Assembly: GCF_000219215.1 (NCBI RefSeq)
Contig: NC_015727.1
Coordinates: forward strand, 1,302,001 to 1,366,000
Direction: 5' to 3'
DNA length: 64,000 nucleotides
DNA from: Cupriavidus necator N-1
Lineage (GTDB): Bacteria > Pseudomonadota > Gammaproteobacteria > Burkholderiales > Burkholderiaceae
The notes beneath the pieces are model-generated. The model did no database searches. It worked only from the letters and a program-made list of their open reading frames with translations, and was not told where the DNA came from. The position numbers and the translations under genes were made by a program. Numbering within the stretch: the first letter of the stretch is position 1; every line of letters begins with the position of its first letter. Shown piece by piece: positions 17,847 to 26,744 of the stretch.

Positions 17847-17871
17847 TTGCGGTACGCAGCTGGGTGGTGCT

Positions 17872-19095
17872 TTAAAGCGGGCGTTTAGCTGGCTCCGCTA
17901 CTTCGCGCACAGTATGGATAACCTTGTTCGTGATCCGGCCATCAATCTCAGAGACTTCCCGGATATACACGTTCTGGGTCGGACTCTGCGTTTCCGGGGT
18001 GAAACGAAACGGTCCACGGGGCGCCTCGAATCTGACCGCACGCATGGCTTCCCGTAGCTTATTCTTTTCGCTCGTATTGCCGTCGACTGCCTCAATGGCT
18101 GCTTGTAGGATGCGCGCTGCCACGTAACCATATTCCGCGTACACGTTCGGAAACTCCTTGTAGCGCGCCGTATAGTCCGCCACGAATTTCTTGTTCGCGG
18201 CATTGTCTAGCGTATCGGCATAATGCAACGCGTTAATCCCACCCAACGCGGCGCGGCCTTGAGCCGGCAATGTGTCGCCGTCGAGCATGAAGCCCGACCC
18301 GGTCAACCGACAGTTCTTGCTCAGTCCATATTCGTCATATTGTTTGACGAACCGCACAGCATCCGTGCCGGCATAAAACCCGAAGGTTACTTTGGCGCCA
18401 GTGCTACGGATATCTGCGAGGTACGGGCTGAAATCGTTGTTTCCAAGCGGAGGATAGATTTCCTTCACCACCGTTCCACCGCGCTTCACAAAGCCAGCCT
18501 TGAACTCGGCCACGGCGTTGCGACCACCGGCAAAATCGGAAGCCGTAATGACAGCCTGCTTTGCCAGGTTTGCGCAGAGCCATTCGCCCATGGTCGCAAG
18601 GGTGGTGTACGACGAGGTCGAGCAACGAAAGAGATAAGGCAGGCCTGTATACGACAGGTCCGTGATTCCGGCACCGGAGCAAAGTACGAAGGCCTGGCTC
18701 TGGCGCATGTACTGAACTGCCGCCATTGCGATATTGCTACCCTGGATTCCGGTGATGAGGTCGCAGGAATCGGATTCAATCAGCTTCTTCAGCTTCTGCA
18801 GGCCGACCTGCGGATTGAGCTCGTCGTCCTCTTTCAGCAGTTCGATCTTCCTGCCGGCAATAGTGTTGCCGATCTGCTCGAAATAGAGGTTCATCCCGTT
18901 AAGGTTCGCGCTACCGAGCGCAGCGTACACCTTTGAGAAGGTGTTCAGCACGCCGATCCGCAACGGTGCGACGGACTTCGCAAGTACTGCCGGAGCAAGG
19001 CCGCCGAACAACGCGGTTGCGCCTAGTGCGCCCGCGCCCTTGATGAACTGGCGACGCGATGCCGCGACGCCTTCGTCTTCCTGGTAGTTGTACAT
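17872..19095 (-). CDS. Liv-type periplasmic substrate-binding protein, Tat signal
   Basis: 407 residues from the ATG at 19095, which follows GGAGGAGAC. The N-terminus has SRRQFIKGAGALGATALFGGLAPAVLA, a twin-arginine (RRxFxK) signal peptide. The mature protein has the type I periplasmic-binding fold: LRIGVLNTFSKVYAALG, DDELNPQVGLQKLKKLIESDSCDLITG, and GKVTFGFYAGTDAVRF-like segments. This is the HAAT receptor family, which includes receptors for aromatic acids as well as branched-chain amino acids. Its position between the Rieske oxygenase genes and the Liv permeases implies that it binds the aromatic growth substrate. Confidence 0.9.
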   Translation of the reverse strand: MYNYQEDEGVAASRRQFIKGAGALGATALFGGLAPAVLAKSVAPLRIGVLNTFSKVYAALGSANLNGMNLYFEQIGNTIAGRKIELLKEDDELNPQVGLQKLKKLIESDSCDLITGIQGSNIAMAAVQYMRQSQAFVLCSGAGITDLSYTGLPYLFRCSTSSYTTLATMGEWLCANLAKQAVITASDFAGGRNAVAEFKAGFVKRGGTVVKEIYPPLGNNDFSPYLADIRSTGAKVTFGFYAGTDAVRFVKQYDEYGLSKNCRLTGSGFMLDGDTLPAQGRAALGGINALHYADTLDNAANKKFVADYTARYKEFPNVYAEYGYVAARILQAAIEAVDGNTSEKNKLREAMRAVRFEAPRGPFRFTPETQSPTQNVYIREVSEIDGRITNKVIHTVREVAEPAKRPL

Positions 19096-19190
19096 GTCTC
19101 CTCCGTTTTCTATCAGCCGCGACCTGTTACGGAGCAACGTGGCAGTCAGCGGCCGTGGATGGTGATTTCACAAAGTCGGAAGGAAATTTC

Positions 19191-20444
19191 TTACAAATTC
19201 ATCATCTCCCGATAGTGCTTATAGAACGCCCGGATGAGCACTTCCGTCACCATGTGGTCCTGCCTCTCGACGTCGCGCCCGCCCATCTCGACCACGGCAC
19301 TACGATGCCCGTAATGGTGGGCGCCATGTTGCGTTTCGCATAGCACCTCCCCATCTTCCATTGCGACAAAACCGGCAGGCCCGTAAAGGTTCGCATGGCG
19401 CACGCGCAGACGCGTCATTTCGTCATCGTCGTCTTCGTAGCCAAAGAACGTCCATGCCAGTTCGAACGAATCCGTGCCCTTCGGAATGACGTGACGAACG
19501 CCGAGCGTGTTAGCCTGCTGATGAATGACGACGCTTGGAAAGTGAGCGATTGCGACCACCTTCCCATCATCGAATTCGCGGCGCGGGCTCACGGTATCAG
19601 CATCCAGCAGTTCCAACGCCTCCTTGAAGCGCGCGATCTCTGCAGCCGCTTCCGACTTGGTCTTTCCGACGTTGCGTGAAACCATGATGCTATGGCCTGA
19701 ATCGCCTGGAATCGATTCCGATTGTGTATCTGCGCGCCACAAGCCGAATGTAATCAGGAACGAATGCAGCAACGTCGCGTGGTATGGGTCCTTCAGATTC
19801 TCAAAATAGAGCTTCCAATTTCCGGGGATGAGTTGCCGGTTGTAGCCAAGCAATCGAAGCTTCTTTCCGGGAAACTGGCGACGAAGATTCACCAACACTT
19901 CTTCGCCGCAATACTCGGCAAATGGCAGCGGGTTCTCTGAGAAACTGGCCCAAATTGTGCCCCCCTCGACGTGCACGGAGAGGGACCGCAGGCCATGTTG
20001 ACGATTATCGAAATCGGATGGCATGCCGCCCTTCTTTAGCACACCACGCTTGAGCGGCACGCCCTGAAGATTTCCCTCGAGTCCGTAGTTCCATTGATGG
20101 TACGGGCAGGTGAAAGACTCTTCCTTTCCTTTGTTCTTCCAGCACACGCGAGCCCCACGATGGGCACACTGGTTCTCCCACACGTGGATTCTGTCGTTCT
20201 CTCCCCGTACCACCACCACCTGGCGCTCGCCGATCCAACTGCGCTTGTATGACCCCTTCTCGGGGATCTCACACTCAAGTGCGACGTAATTCCACGTTGG
20301 CCCGTAGTAGAACGTTTCCAGTTCACGCTGATAAATGTCCGGATCCGTATAGACCCAGTACGGTACGCGCGTCCAACCCTCCGAAGGCCAGTGGCGTTCT
20401 GCGGCACCCGATGATGCCGATACGGCTTTCATTGTGTGTTCCAT
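19191..20444 (-). CDS. Rieske ring-hydroxylating oxygenase, alpha subunit (salicylate 5-hydroxylase-like)
   Basis: 417 residues. The Rieske [2Fe-2S] site is Cys93-x-His95 (CAHRG) and Cys113-x2-His116 (CPYHQW). The mononuclear iron site has Asp219, His222 and His227 in NLKDPYHATLLHSF. The overall layout, including RVPYWVYTDPDIYQRELE and FGLWRADTQSE, resembles the large subunit of salicylate 5-hydroxylase (NagG) and anthranilate-type oxygenases, from memory of the family. It should insert oxygen into an aromatic acid using electrons from the ferredoxin at 24131 and the reductase at 28035. The beta subunit gene lies 19 bases upstream. The exact substrate is unknown. Confidence 0.88.
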   Translation of the reverse strand: MEHTMKAVSASSGAAERHWPSEGWTRVPYWVYTDPDIYQRELETFYYGPTWNYVALECEIPEKGSYKRSWIGERQVVVVRGENDRIHVWENQCAHRGARVCWKNKGKEESFTCPYHQWNYGLEGNLQGVPLKRGVLKKGGMPSDFDNRQHGLRSLSVHVEGGTIWASFSENPLPFAEYCGEEVLVNLRRQFPGKKLRLLGYNRQLIPGNWKLYFENLKDPYHATLLHSFLITFGLWRADTQSESIPGDSGHSIMVSRNVGKTKSEAAAEIARFKEALELLDADTVSPRREFDDGKVVAIAHFPSVVIHQQANTLGVRHVIPKGTDSFELAWTFFGYEDDDDEMTRLRVRHANLYGPAGFVAMEDGEVLCETQHGAHHYGHRSAVVEMGGRDVERQDHMVTEVLIRAFYKHYREMMNL

Positions 20445-20463
20445 CGTTGTCTCCTCCCTCTTA

Positions 20464-20982
20464 TCACACGGGTACGATTAGAGAGCGCCGTACATGGTGA
20501 TTGTCGAATACGGCTAGGCGCTGCCTGAACTTCAGGGTCCCGCCCACGCGAACCAGCACGTCGATGTACTGGCCAACCAGGAACACGGTGGGATCGGCAT
20601 CTGACATCGCTTCGGTCAGGAGAAAATTGCCCCGCGCATGAATCTCGCCATCCTCGATTGCGGTGATACGAACACCACTGATGAAGTGCCGCCAGATGCG
20701 CGGCACGTACACCTGTGTTTCACGAAGTGCAGTGACACGGTCTTGCACCATATTAACGCCGTCACAATAAATGGTTGCCTGGGGTAACCCTTCGGCATAG
20801 TTCTCACGCGAGACAACCTGGTAAATGCAGTCCTCGATGAAGTACGAGGGGAACCTCTCGACTTCATCATGGTCGAGCAAGTCCGCCACTTCGTCATACA
20901 AACTCCGAAGTTCGCTTTCCAGCGCGATCGTCTCGGCGTTACGCTGCACTTCTTTCACCAGCGGAGCAATCCGATCTTTCAT
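20464..20982 (-). CDS. Ring-hydroxylating oxygenase, beta subunit
   Basis: 172 residues of the NTF2-like small subunit family. Recognised by LRSLYDEVADLLDHDEVERFPSYFIEDCIYQVVSRENYAEGLP, DRVTALRETQVYVPRIWRHFISGVRI, and the C-terminal GTLKFRQRLAVFDNHHVRRSLIVPV. It has no cofactor and shapes the alpha3-beta3 oxygenase hexamer. It lies 6 bases after the bicupin gene and 19 bases before the alpha gene, so the three are cotranscribed. Confidence 0.88.
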   Translation of the reverse strand: MKDRIAPLVKEVQRNAETIALESELRSLYDEVADLLDHDEVERFPSYFIEDCIYQVVSRENYAEGLPQATIYCDGVNMVQDRVTALRETQVYVPRIWRHFISGVRITAIEDGEIHARGNFLLTEAMSDADPTVFLVGQYIDVLVRVGGTLKFRQRLAVFDNHHVRRSLIVPV

Positions 20983-20988
20983 TTGCCA

Positions 20989-22086
20989 TCACTCCCCAAG
21001 GCTGCCGAGGTTCGTCTGCACGCCGTAGTCCGTGCCCAGCTTCAGGATTGGCGACTTGAGCGTTTCCTGCCACAGCAGCGATTCATTGGCGATATGCAAC
21101 GGATGATCCTGAATTGTGAGAGCAATGAATCCCTGCTCGCGCGAAGCGTGGTTGTGTATCGACCAGCCTGGCGCTGAAAAATGTAAATCCCCTTCCGACC
21201 ATTCGATCTTTTCACCATTGACCACGCTCTTTCCGTGCCCCCACATGATGTAGTTGATTGCGGCCGATGTGTGGCGGTGAGGCTTGTCGACCTTTCCTGG
21301 TGGCAGCTTCGCGATGGTGGCAAAAAAGCTGGGCGAGGTACCGATCCGACGCTCGGTTGCCGGGTTATAGAGCACGTAGAGATGTCGTCCGGTGTAGCCC
21401 AGATCCATGCCGTAGACCGTCTCCAGATGGGGCGCCACTTCCTTCCACGGCCAGTGCAGCGCCCTCGAGTCCACAGGGTCAATGTCGACCAGCCATTCGT
21501 AGCCGAGCAATTGCGCGCCGTCCGATCCAATCGGGATCGGCTTCGATGCATCGCGCGCGCGACGCTGCCCCTTCACCGTATCGTCTACGACGCCACTGGA
21601 CTCGATCACTTGCGGCTTGTCATTGACGTAATGGACTTCGAGCCGTTCAAGCAATGGAGCGTTGCTGTAGGACAGACGGACGAACAGGTCATCCCCGTTG
21701 TTTTCCACAACTTGCGGTTGCATTGACGGTGTATTCCATACGTCGAACTTCTCGACCTCGAATACCTTCGAGTCCGTCCTGACTACACCGCTGCCACGAA
21801 TGCACATGTCGACGCGGCTCGAGTTGCGCAGCACCGGTTCGCTTCTCTCGCCCGGCTTGAGTACAATTATCTGCACATCGATTCCGGGCGCATACGCCGG
21901 CACCGGGCCGGTATTCATCGGATGATTTACCGACGCAACCCGACGCCCGTCTGCAGGACTGCCTAGACTTGCGAGACGCTCGATCTCCGTCTCGATGGCG
22001 GCCTTGCGCAGCACGACTGTTGGCCAGAAGGCTTGCTCCCGGGCCGGCGCCCCGCTCAAGTCAACCAGAGTAATACCGTTGTTCAT
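20989..22086 (-). CDS. Gentisate-dioxygenase-like bicupin, metal site in the C-terminal cupin
   Basis: 365 residues, close to the usual 340-380 of gentisate/salicylate/1-hydroxy-2-naphthoate 1,2-dioxygenases. Two cupin domains are visible: about 65-150 and 250-330. The C-terminal cupin has His270-Arg-His272 and a downstream His311/His313, a complete 3-His iron site. In the N-terminal cupin the equivalent place reads VLRNSSRVDMCIRG with no His pair, and the later His is also missing. In studied gentisate dioxygenases the iron is in the N-terminal cupin, so the arrangement is reversed here. Likely role is ring cleavage of the hydroxylated acid made by the neighbouring Rieske enzyme, but the substrate may not be gentisate. 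Confidence 0.78.
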   Translation of the reverse strand: MNNGITLVDLSGAPAREQAFWPTVVLRKAAIETEIERLASLGSPADGRRVASVNHPMNTGPVPAYAPGIDVQIIVLKPGERSEPVLRNSSRVDMCIRGSGVVRTDSKVFEVEKFDVWNTPSMQPQVVENNGDDLFVRLSYSNAPLLERLEVHYVNDKPQVIESSGVVDDTVKGQRRARDASKPIPIGSDGAQLLGYEWLVDIDPVDSRALHWPWKEVAPHLETVYGMDLGYTGRHLYVLYNPATERRIGTSPSFFATIAKLPPGKVDKPHRHTSAAINYIMWGHGKSVVNGEKIEWSEGDLHFSAPGWSIHNHASREQGFIALTIQDHPLHIANESLLWQETLKSPILKLGTDYGVQTNLGSLGE

Positions 22087-22136
22087 CCGTGTCTCCTTTG
22101 ACTGTGCTATTTATTTTGGCCAGTAGCTCTTGTCGG

Positions 22137-23135
22137 TTAGTTGGTCCAGCGTATCGTGGCCTTGCTGGTCAGCGGAAATGGAGTGCCTCTTCCATTTTCC
22201 ACGGCGCGCTGGTATGCAAGAGCGGCGACGGTCAGATCTGAGATACCCATTCCCATCGACTTGAACAACGTGAGGTCACAATCATCCGGCGCAGACTCGT
22301 GATCGGCAATGACGCTGCCGAGTGGGCGAACCTTATCCCAATCCCCGGCACCAGGCCCCTTCTCGAAATAGTCGATGAGTTCGCGTGATGCCTTGCGCGC
22401 GTTCGCCACGTCATCGACCGCTATGAATCCAACACGCGCGAATACGTCCTGATTGAACTCAGCGTTGACCGGAAGGATTGCTCCGACAGCGTTCAAGTGG
22501 GCGCCGCGCGCAAGCATTTCCGCTTTCAGGAACGGCTCACGGGCGCGAGTCACGGTCGTGACGATTGATGCGCCGTCTGTCGCCGCCTCCAACGTCGTGG
22601 CTTCCACAACATCGATATCGAATTGCTCGGCTACCAACGAGCAGAATGCACGCCGCCTCTCGGGCGTGGGGCTCCAGATGCGAATGCGTTTCAAGGGGCG
22701 CACCAGATGGATCGCTGCAACTTGAGCGAGGGCCTGCCTCCCAGTACCGATCATCGCCATATCGTTGGCGCCACTCCGGGCGACCCATTGCGTACCGAGA
22801 CCCGTAATCGCCGACGTGCGCAGTTGACCGAGGCAGTTCGCTTCCATCACCGCCAACAGCCTGCCCTCATTTGTGTCGAATAGGACAAACACTGCCTTGG
22901 CACCATTTGGCGTATTGATCCAGTTCTTGTAGCCGCAAAATCCGGCCTTCACCATCGCGGAGCCAAGCGAATGCATTGACGACGCGGAGCCGATACTCCC
23001 GAGCGCCTTCGTGACGTTGAAGGCTTCACCTTTTCCTAGCTGTCGGACGCCGTCCTCCAGCGCTCCAACTGTATCCTTAAGACTGACGAGCGATGTAATC
23101 TCTTCCTCGCTCAACCAGATAGCCGCCTCGTTCAT
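22137..23135 (-). CDS. Ornithine cyclodeaminase / mu-crystallin family protein
   Basis: 332 residues from the ATG at 23135, preceded by AGAGGTGAAG; the frame is open further upstream but overlaps the FAH gene. NAD(P)-binding Rossmann motif in MAMIGTGRQALAQVAAIHLVRPLKRIRIWSPTPERR, substrate-side Lys in NVTKALGS and MVKAGFCGYKNWIN, and LRTSAITGLGTQWVARSG. These features define the ornithine cyclodeaminase/mu-crystallin/alanine dehydrogenase family, which reduces imines or deaminates amino acids. Its presence between a ring-cleavage dioxygenase and an FAH hydrolase suggests the pathway handles a nitrogen-containing aromatic or an enamine/imine intermediate. That is inference. Confidence 0.85.
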   Translation of the reverse strand: MNEAAIWLSEEEITSLVSLKDTVGALEDGVRQLGKGEAFNVTKALGSIGSASSMHSLGSAMVKAGFCGYKNWINTPNGAKAVFVLFDTNEGRLLAVMEANCLGQLRTSAITGLGTQWVARSGANDMAMIGTGRQALAQVAAIHLVRPLKRIRIWSPTPERRRAFCSLVAEQFDIDVVEATTLEAATDGASIVTTVTRAREPFLKAEMLARGAHLNAVGAILPVNAEFNQDVFARVGFIAVDDVANARKASRELIDYFEKGPGAGDWDKVRPLGSVIADHESAPDDCDLTLFKSMGMGISDLTVAALAYQRAVENGRGTPFPLTSKATIRWTN

Positions 23136-23145
23136 CTTCACCTCT

Positions 23146-24012
23146 TCAGTTCTGAAATTCATTCCTGACCGTGTTGCAAAGCTCGCCAACTCCTTTGATT
23201 GCGACCTCGAAGACATCACCGTGGCGCAGATAACGCGGAGGCTGGCGCGACATGCCCACGCCGGCCGGGGTCCCGGTGGCAATCACATCGCCCGGCATCA
23301 GTTCTGTAAAAGTCGATAGATAGGCGACGAGTCTGGCGACCGGGAAAATCATGTTGCTAACCCAGTCACGCTGCACAGTCTCGCCATTTAGTCGCCCGAG
23401 GACCGTCAATTCTTCAGGTGCTGGGACTTCGTCTTGCGTCACCAGCCAGGGACCGAAGCCCCCCGAGCTGACGAAGTTTTTCCCTGCGGTGGCTTGCGTA
23501 GAGTGGCGCTGCCAATCGCGCACCGAGTTTTCCGCGATGCAGGAATAGCCAGCGACATACTGCAGTGCCTCCTCTTCCTTTATTCGGCGGGCCGGACGCC
23601 CAATAATGACGGCCAACTCAGCCTCATAGTCGAATTGTTCGGATTCGGCCGGCCGGACTACTGGTTCTCTGTGTCCCACGAAGGACGAACTGAACCGAAC
23701 AAACACCGACGGCCTCTCCGGGACGGGCAATTTGGCCTCTTGCGCATGGAGGAGATAATTTAGGCCTATGCACAGGATCTTTTGTGGATCCGTGATAGGT
23801 GGAAGCAGAGTCGCATCGGATAAGGGAATGCCATTCTCGTTTTCCCTTTCAGCCAAGCGTTGCGCGATGCCATCAATGCCCTCAAGGGCAAGCGCCTCGC
23901 GAAGCGTCTTTGCAATAGGTACCGCCAGATCGATGATCGAGCTGCCGACCACGGCCCCATAAGATGGTTGAGGCACTGCCCTTGTACGGTCAAGGTAGCT
24001 GACCAGTTTCAT
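23146..24012 (-). CDS. Fumarylacetoacetate hydrolase (FAH) family protein
   Basis: 288 residues from the ATG at 24012, preceded by AGGAGGGAACAG. The family fold shows ILCIGLNYLLHAQEA, PSVFVRFSSSFVGHREPVVRP, the metal-binding Glu pair in FDYEAELAVIIGR, and GDVIATGTPAGVGMSRQPPRYLRHGDV. The set of acidic ligands looks complete. Members hydrolyse fumarylpyruvate or fumarylacetoacetate, or decarboxylate/isomerise 2-hydroxymuconate-type acids. Following a gentisate-type dioxygenase, fumarylpyruvate hydrolase is a reasonable guess. The stop lies 10 bases before the next start, indicating an operon. Confidence 0.88.
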   Translation of the reverse strand: MKLVSYLDRTRAVPQPSYGAVVGSSIIDLAVPIAKTLREALALEGIDGIAQRLAERENENGIPLSDATLLPPITDPQKILCIGLNYLLHAQEAKLPVPERPSVFVRFSSSFVGHREPVVRPAESEQFDYEAELAVIIGRPARRIKEEEALQYVAGYSCIAENSVRDWQRHSTQATAGKNFVSSGGFGPWLVTQDEVPAPEELTVLGRLNGETVQRDWVSNMIFPVARLVAYLSTFTELMPGDVIATGTPAGVGMSRQPPRYLRHGDVFEVAIKGVGELCNTVRNEFQN

Positions 24013-24106
24013 CTGTTCCCTCCTAGGGTCACCGAATTGGCGACTTACGCCTTTCGAGATATTGGGGAGTTTCGGCCGGCCCACACAGCTGCGCAATGCT
24101 GCCGTG

Positions 24107-24123
24107 GGAACAGCAGCTGTTCC
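24107..24123. promoter_or_regulatory. Palindromic element GGAACA-N5-TGTTCC, copy 1
   Basis: GGAACAGCAGCTGTTCC is a perfect 17-bp dyad (8-bp arms, one central base). It begins 95 bases before the FAH start at 24012, in the gap after the ferredoxin gene. The same GGAACA-N5-TGTTCC arrangement occurs at 24546-24562. Probably a regulator operator, perhaps for the LysR protein encoded at 24771. Confidence 0.6.
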
Positions 24124-24130
24124 TAACTGG

Positions 24131-24454
24131 TCAGGTCTGGATATCGAACCTGACGAAGACTCGCTCGCCTTCCGTCCTGGCAGGATAGGCTTGAATGTCG
24201 GCCGTCAGTGGGGCACACAGCGCCCGTCCATTGCGCACGTCGAAACGTCCTTGATGCAGGGGACATTCAATCTCGTGGCCCTCAAGAAAGCCGTCGCAAA
24301 GGCGCGCACTGCCATGTGTGCAGAGATTATCAGTGGCATATACCGCGCCATCGACGCGATATAATGCGATTTCCTTTCCTTCGACAGCTGCAGCCAGCGG
24401 AGTATCGTCCGAGATATCTTCCGCAGCGCACACATCCAACCAACGCTCACTCAT
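24131..24454 (-). CDS. Rieske-type ferredoxin
   Basis: 107 residues. The [2Fe-2S] ligands are Cys45-x-His47 (CTHGSARL) and Cys64-x2-His67 (CPLHQGRFD), with the usual 16-residue spacing. The N-terminal [12 protein letters not shown] and C-terminal ERVFVRFDI strands complete a NagAb/BphF-type ferredoxin. It carries electrons one at a time from the FAD reductase (28035) to the oxygenase alpha subunit (19191). It is the first gene of the 24.4-12.7 kb run and is preceded by an operator-like dyad. Confidence 0.92.
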   Translation of the reverse strand: MSERWLDVCAAEDISDDTPLAAAVEGKEIALYRVDGAVYATDNLCTHGSARLCDGFLEGHEIECPLHQGRFDVRNGRALCAPLTADIQAYPARTEGERVFVRFDIQT

Positions 24455-24545
24455 GGGAAAGTCTCCTTACTTATCGCAGCGAGATTTGCTCTCGTCTTGA
24501 TATGTATTTTGGTAGGAAACCACCGGGGAGGCCAGATCACTGACC

Positions 24546-24562
24546 GGAACAACATCTGTTCC
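24546..24562. promoter_or_regulatory. Palindromic element GGAACA-N5-TGTTCC, copy 2
   Basis: GGAACAACATCTGTTCC begins 92 bases before the ferredoxin ATG (24454) inside the 316-base gap between the ferredoxin and the LysR gene. It has the same 6-bp arms and 5-base spacer as the dyad at 24107. The rest of this gap (24455-24770) has no recognisable gene and presumably carries the promoter of the ferredoxin-led operon. Confidence 0.6.
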
Positions 24563-24770
24563 GTCGCAGATGGGATTAGCAGCACCGCGCGAAATGGCTG
24601 CTCAGCAAGCGTGGCAGCTTCGGGTACGCCTAGCTATCACTTCGCAGAAGGGCAGGCTCCGTTTTTGGACCCCTTATTGAGGCCGGGCCTGGCGACCAGG
24701 CAGACGTTGACGCCCCCCCGAACAAGGCGCAAGGTTCACCCGACGTCGGCGTGTGTTTGGGTCTACAGGC

Positions 24771-25706
24771 CTACCGCAAACCGGTGAAACATTCACGCAA
24801 AAAATCGACAGCGACACCCAGCTTTGGGGACGTGATGCTACGCTGGAGCATTACGGCATACACCGCACGGTTAGTAGGGACATAGCTGCCCAGAATCTCG
24901 ACGAGGGTGCCAGCAGCCAGGTCAGGCTCCACCAGCCAGCGGGGCGCCATCATAACACCCATGCCGTCGAGGCAAACCATTCGTACCGTCTGACCGCTGT
25001 CCGTAGCAAAGTTGCCTTTGACGTGCACGCTCCCCACCTCGTCTCCCTGCTGAACCTGCCAACGGGTACTAAATGTGTATCCTCGTGTAATCAGGCAATT
25101 GTGGTCCATCAGATCCTCGGGAACCGTCGGGGTACCGTGTGCCTCAAGATATTCAGGAGCCGCGCAAAAGATACGACTGTACGGAGCGAGTTTGATTGCC
25201 TTCAGCCCAGGATCCAAGTCATCGGCGATACGGACTGCCACATCGATACCCGCCTTGTAGAGGTCGAGCTTCTCCATAGAGAAGTTGAGATCAATGGACA
25301 AATACGGGTTCTGCCGCATAAAGCCAGTCAAACGTGGTGCGATCATGGCCTGGCCGAGCATTAATGGCGCGGTCATTCGAAGATGACCTGTCGCCTGATC
25401 CTGCATGCAGGACATTTCCTCTGCCGCCTGGTCCAACTCTCGGAGCGCACGCATGGCGTGATCGTAGAGCAGTTGGCCGACTTCGGTCACCACAAGGCGG
25501 CGCGTATTGCGATTCAGTAAGCGCTGGCCGACTTTGCTCTCAAGAGCAGCCACGCGCTTGCTGACCATAGCCGGATTAGCGCCCATGCGCCGGGCGACTT
25601 CGGAAAAGTTACCGATTTCGACTGTCCGTACGAAAATACGCAGCGTAGTCAGATCTTCGAAGCCACCCGCCGCATCCCTCATGAACTCCGTCATCACCCT
25701 GCCCAT
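24771..25706 (-). CDS. LysR-type transcriptional regulator
   Basis: About 311 residues from an ATG at 25706 with AGGGAGGGG upstream; other possible starts are 25733 and 25694. The N-terminal winged helix-turn-helix is LRIFVRTVEIGNFSEVARRMGANPAMVSKRVAALESKVGQRLLNRNTRRLVVTEVG. The C-terminal part is the periplasmic-binding-like effector domain (GHLRMTAPLMLGQAMIAPRL; GMGVMMAPRWLVEPDL). It belongs to the LysR subgroup with the RNTRRLVVTE motif. It is encoded in the same orientation between the two halves of the aromatic cluster and is the obvious candidate regulator for it. Confidence 0.9.
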   Translation of the reverse strand: MGRVMTEFMRDAAGGFEDLTTLRIFVRTVEIGNFSEVARRMGANPAMVSKRVAALESKVGQRLLNRNTRRLVVTEVGQLLYDHAMRALRELDQAAEEMSCMQDQATGHLRMTAPLMLGQAMIAPRLTGFMRQNPYLSIDLNFSMEKLDLYKAGIDVAVRIADDLDPGLKAIKLAPYSRIFCAAPEYLEAHGTPTVPEDLMDHNCLITRGYTFSTRWQVQQGDEVGSVHVKGNFATDSGQTVRMVCLDGMGVMMAPRWLVEPDLAAGTLVEILGSYVPTNRAVYAVMLQRSITSPKLGVAVDFLRECFTGLR

Positions 25707-25932
25707 CGCCCCTCCCTGGCCAATTACGCTCATCCGCGGGCCGCTAATGGCCCCAAGCGTTGTCAGGTCAGCGAGGTTTTGCTAGCGCCCAGCTACGCCG
25801 GATGCCAAAGGACATGCAAGTGCCCGCGCCCTAACTTGGGATTTTCCGGGAACGGTAGGTCTTTGAAAACCTAGGATTTTCATGGTGCGCGGGTTGCTGC
25901 ACCGCAGCATAAGTAAAAGAGAGGTTCCGCGT

Positions 25933-26739
25933 TCAGTACACGCTGGGGCCAGCGGGCTTTTCTTGAGCAGGTAAGCTCACACACTGGAATCGACGTGCAA
26001 GGGCTTCTGCCCCTCTTGCAAGAAGAGTCGTATCCACGCCGACGGCGGTAAAGGTCGTCCCGAGTTCGAGGTACCTTCGCGCCAACGCTTCGTCGCCGAT
26101 CAGAATGCCGGCGGCCTTGCCGGCCCGGCAGATGCGACCAATAGCATTCTCGACCGCCTCCTGCACATCGGGATGTCCTGGCTGCCCAAGATGGCCCATA
26201 TCGGCGGCAAGATCCGAAGGCCCAATGAAGACGCCATCGACGCCGTCGACTGCGCTAATCGCCTCCAAGTTCGCCAGCGCGGCGCGAGTTTCTACCTGCA
26301 CCAGAACGCATAGTTCCTCGCCTGCTCGAGCAAGGTAGTCAGAAGACCGATTCCATTGCGATGCCCGCGCCAACGCGGCACCGACCCCGCGGATGCCTTT
26401 CGGTGGATAGCGTGTGGCAGCCACCGCAGCGGCGGCCTGTGAAGCATCTTGCACCATCGGCACGAGCAGATTGCGGGCACCGACATCCAGCAGTCGCTTG
26501 ATCTCCACCGGGTCGTTCCAGGCACAACGCACGACCGGATGCACCGGGTATGCCGCCAACGCCTGCAACTGCGCCAATATCGAATCCAGTGTGTTGGGCG
26601 CGTGCTCCCCGTCAATCAGCAACCAATCAAACCCCGCACCAACTAGCATCTCGGCGGTATATGCGCTCGGGATGCCGAGCCATAGGCCGATCAACGATTT
26701 CCCCTGCTTCAAGGCCGTTTTGAATAGGTTCTCGCTCAT
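25933..26739 (-). CDS. hpaI: HpcH/HpaI-type 4-hydroxy-2-oxo-acid aldolase
   Basis: 268 residues. Class II metal-dependent pyruvate aldolase fold: [80 protein letters not shown] with the metal Glu, and [16 protein letters not shown] with the metal Asp. The catalytic Arg in VVRCAW and the base His in DGEH are present. HpaI cleaves 4-hydroxy-2-oxoheptanedioate to pyruvate and succinate semialdehyde. A gene for the preceding hydratase lies five bases upstream, so the pair form the end of a meta-type lower pathway. Confidence 0.9.
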   Translation of the reverse strand: MSENLFKTALKQGKSLIGLWLGIPSAYTAEMLVGAGFDWLLIDGEHAPNTLDSILAQLQALAAYPVHPVVRCAWNDPVEIKRLLDVGARNLLVPMVQDASQAAAAVAATRYPPKGIRGVGAALARASQWNRSSDYLARAGEELCVLVQVETRAALANLEAISAVDGVDGVFIGPSDLAADMGHLGQPGHPDVQEAVENAIGRICRAGKAAGILIGDEALARRYLELGTTFTAVGVDTTLLARGAEALARRFQCVSLPAQEKPAGPSVY

Positions 26740-26744
26740 GACAT

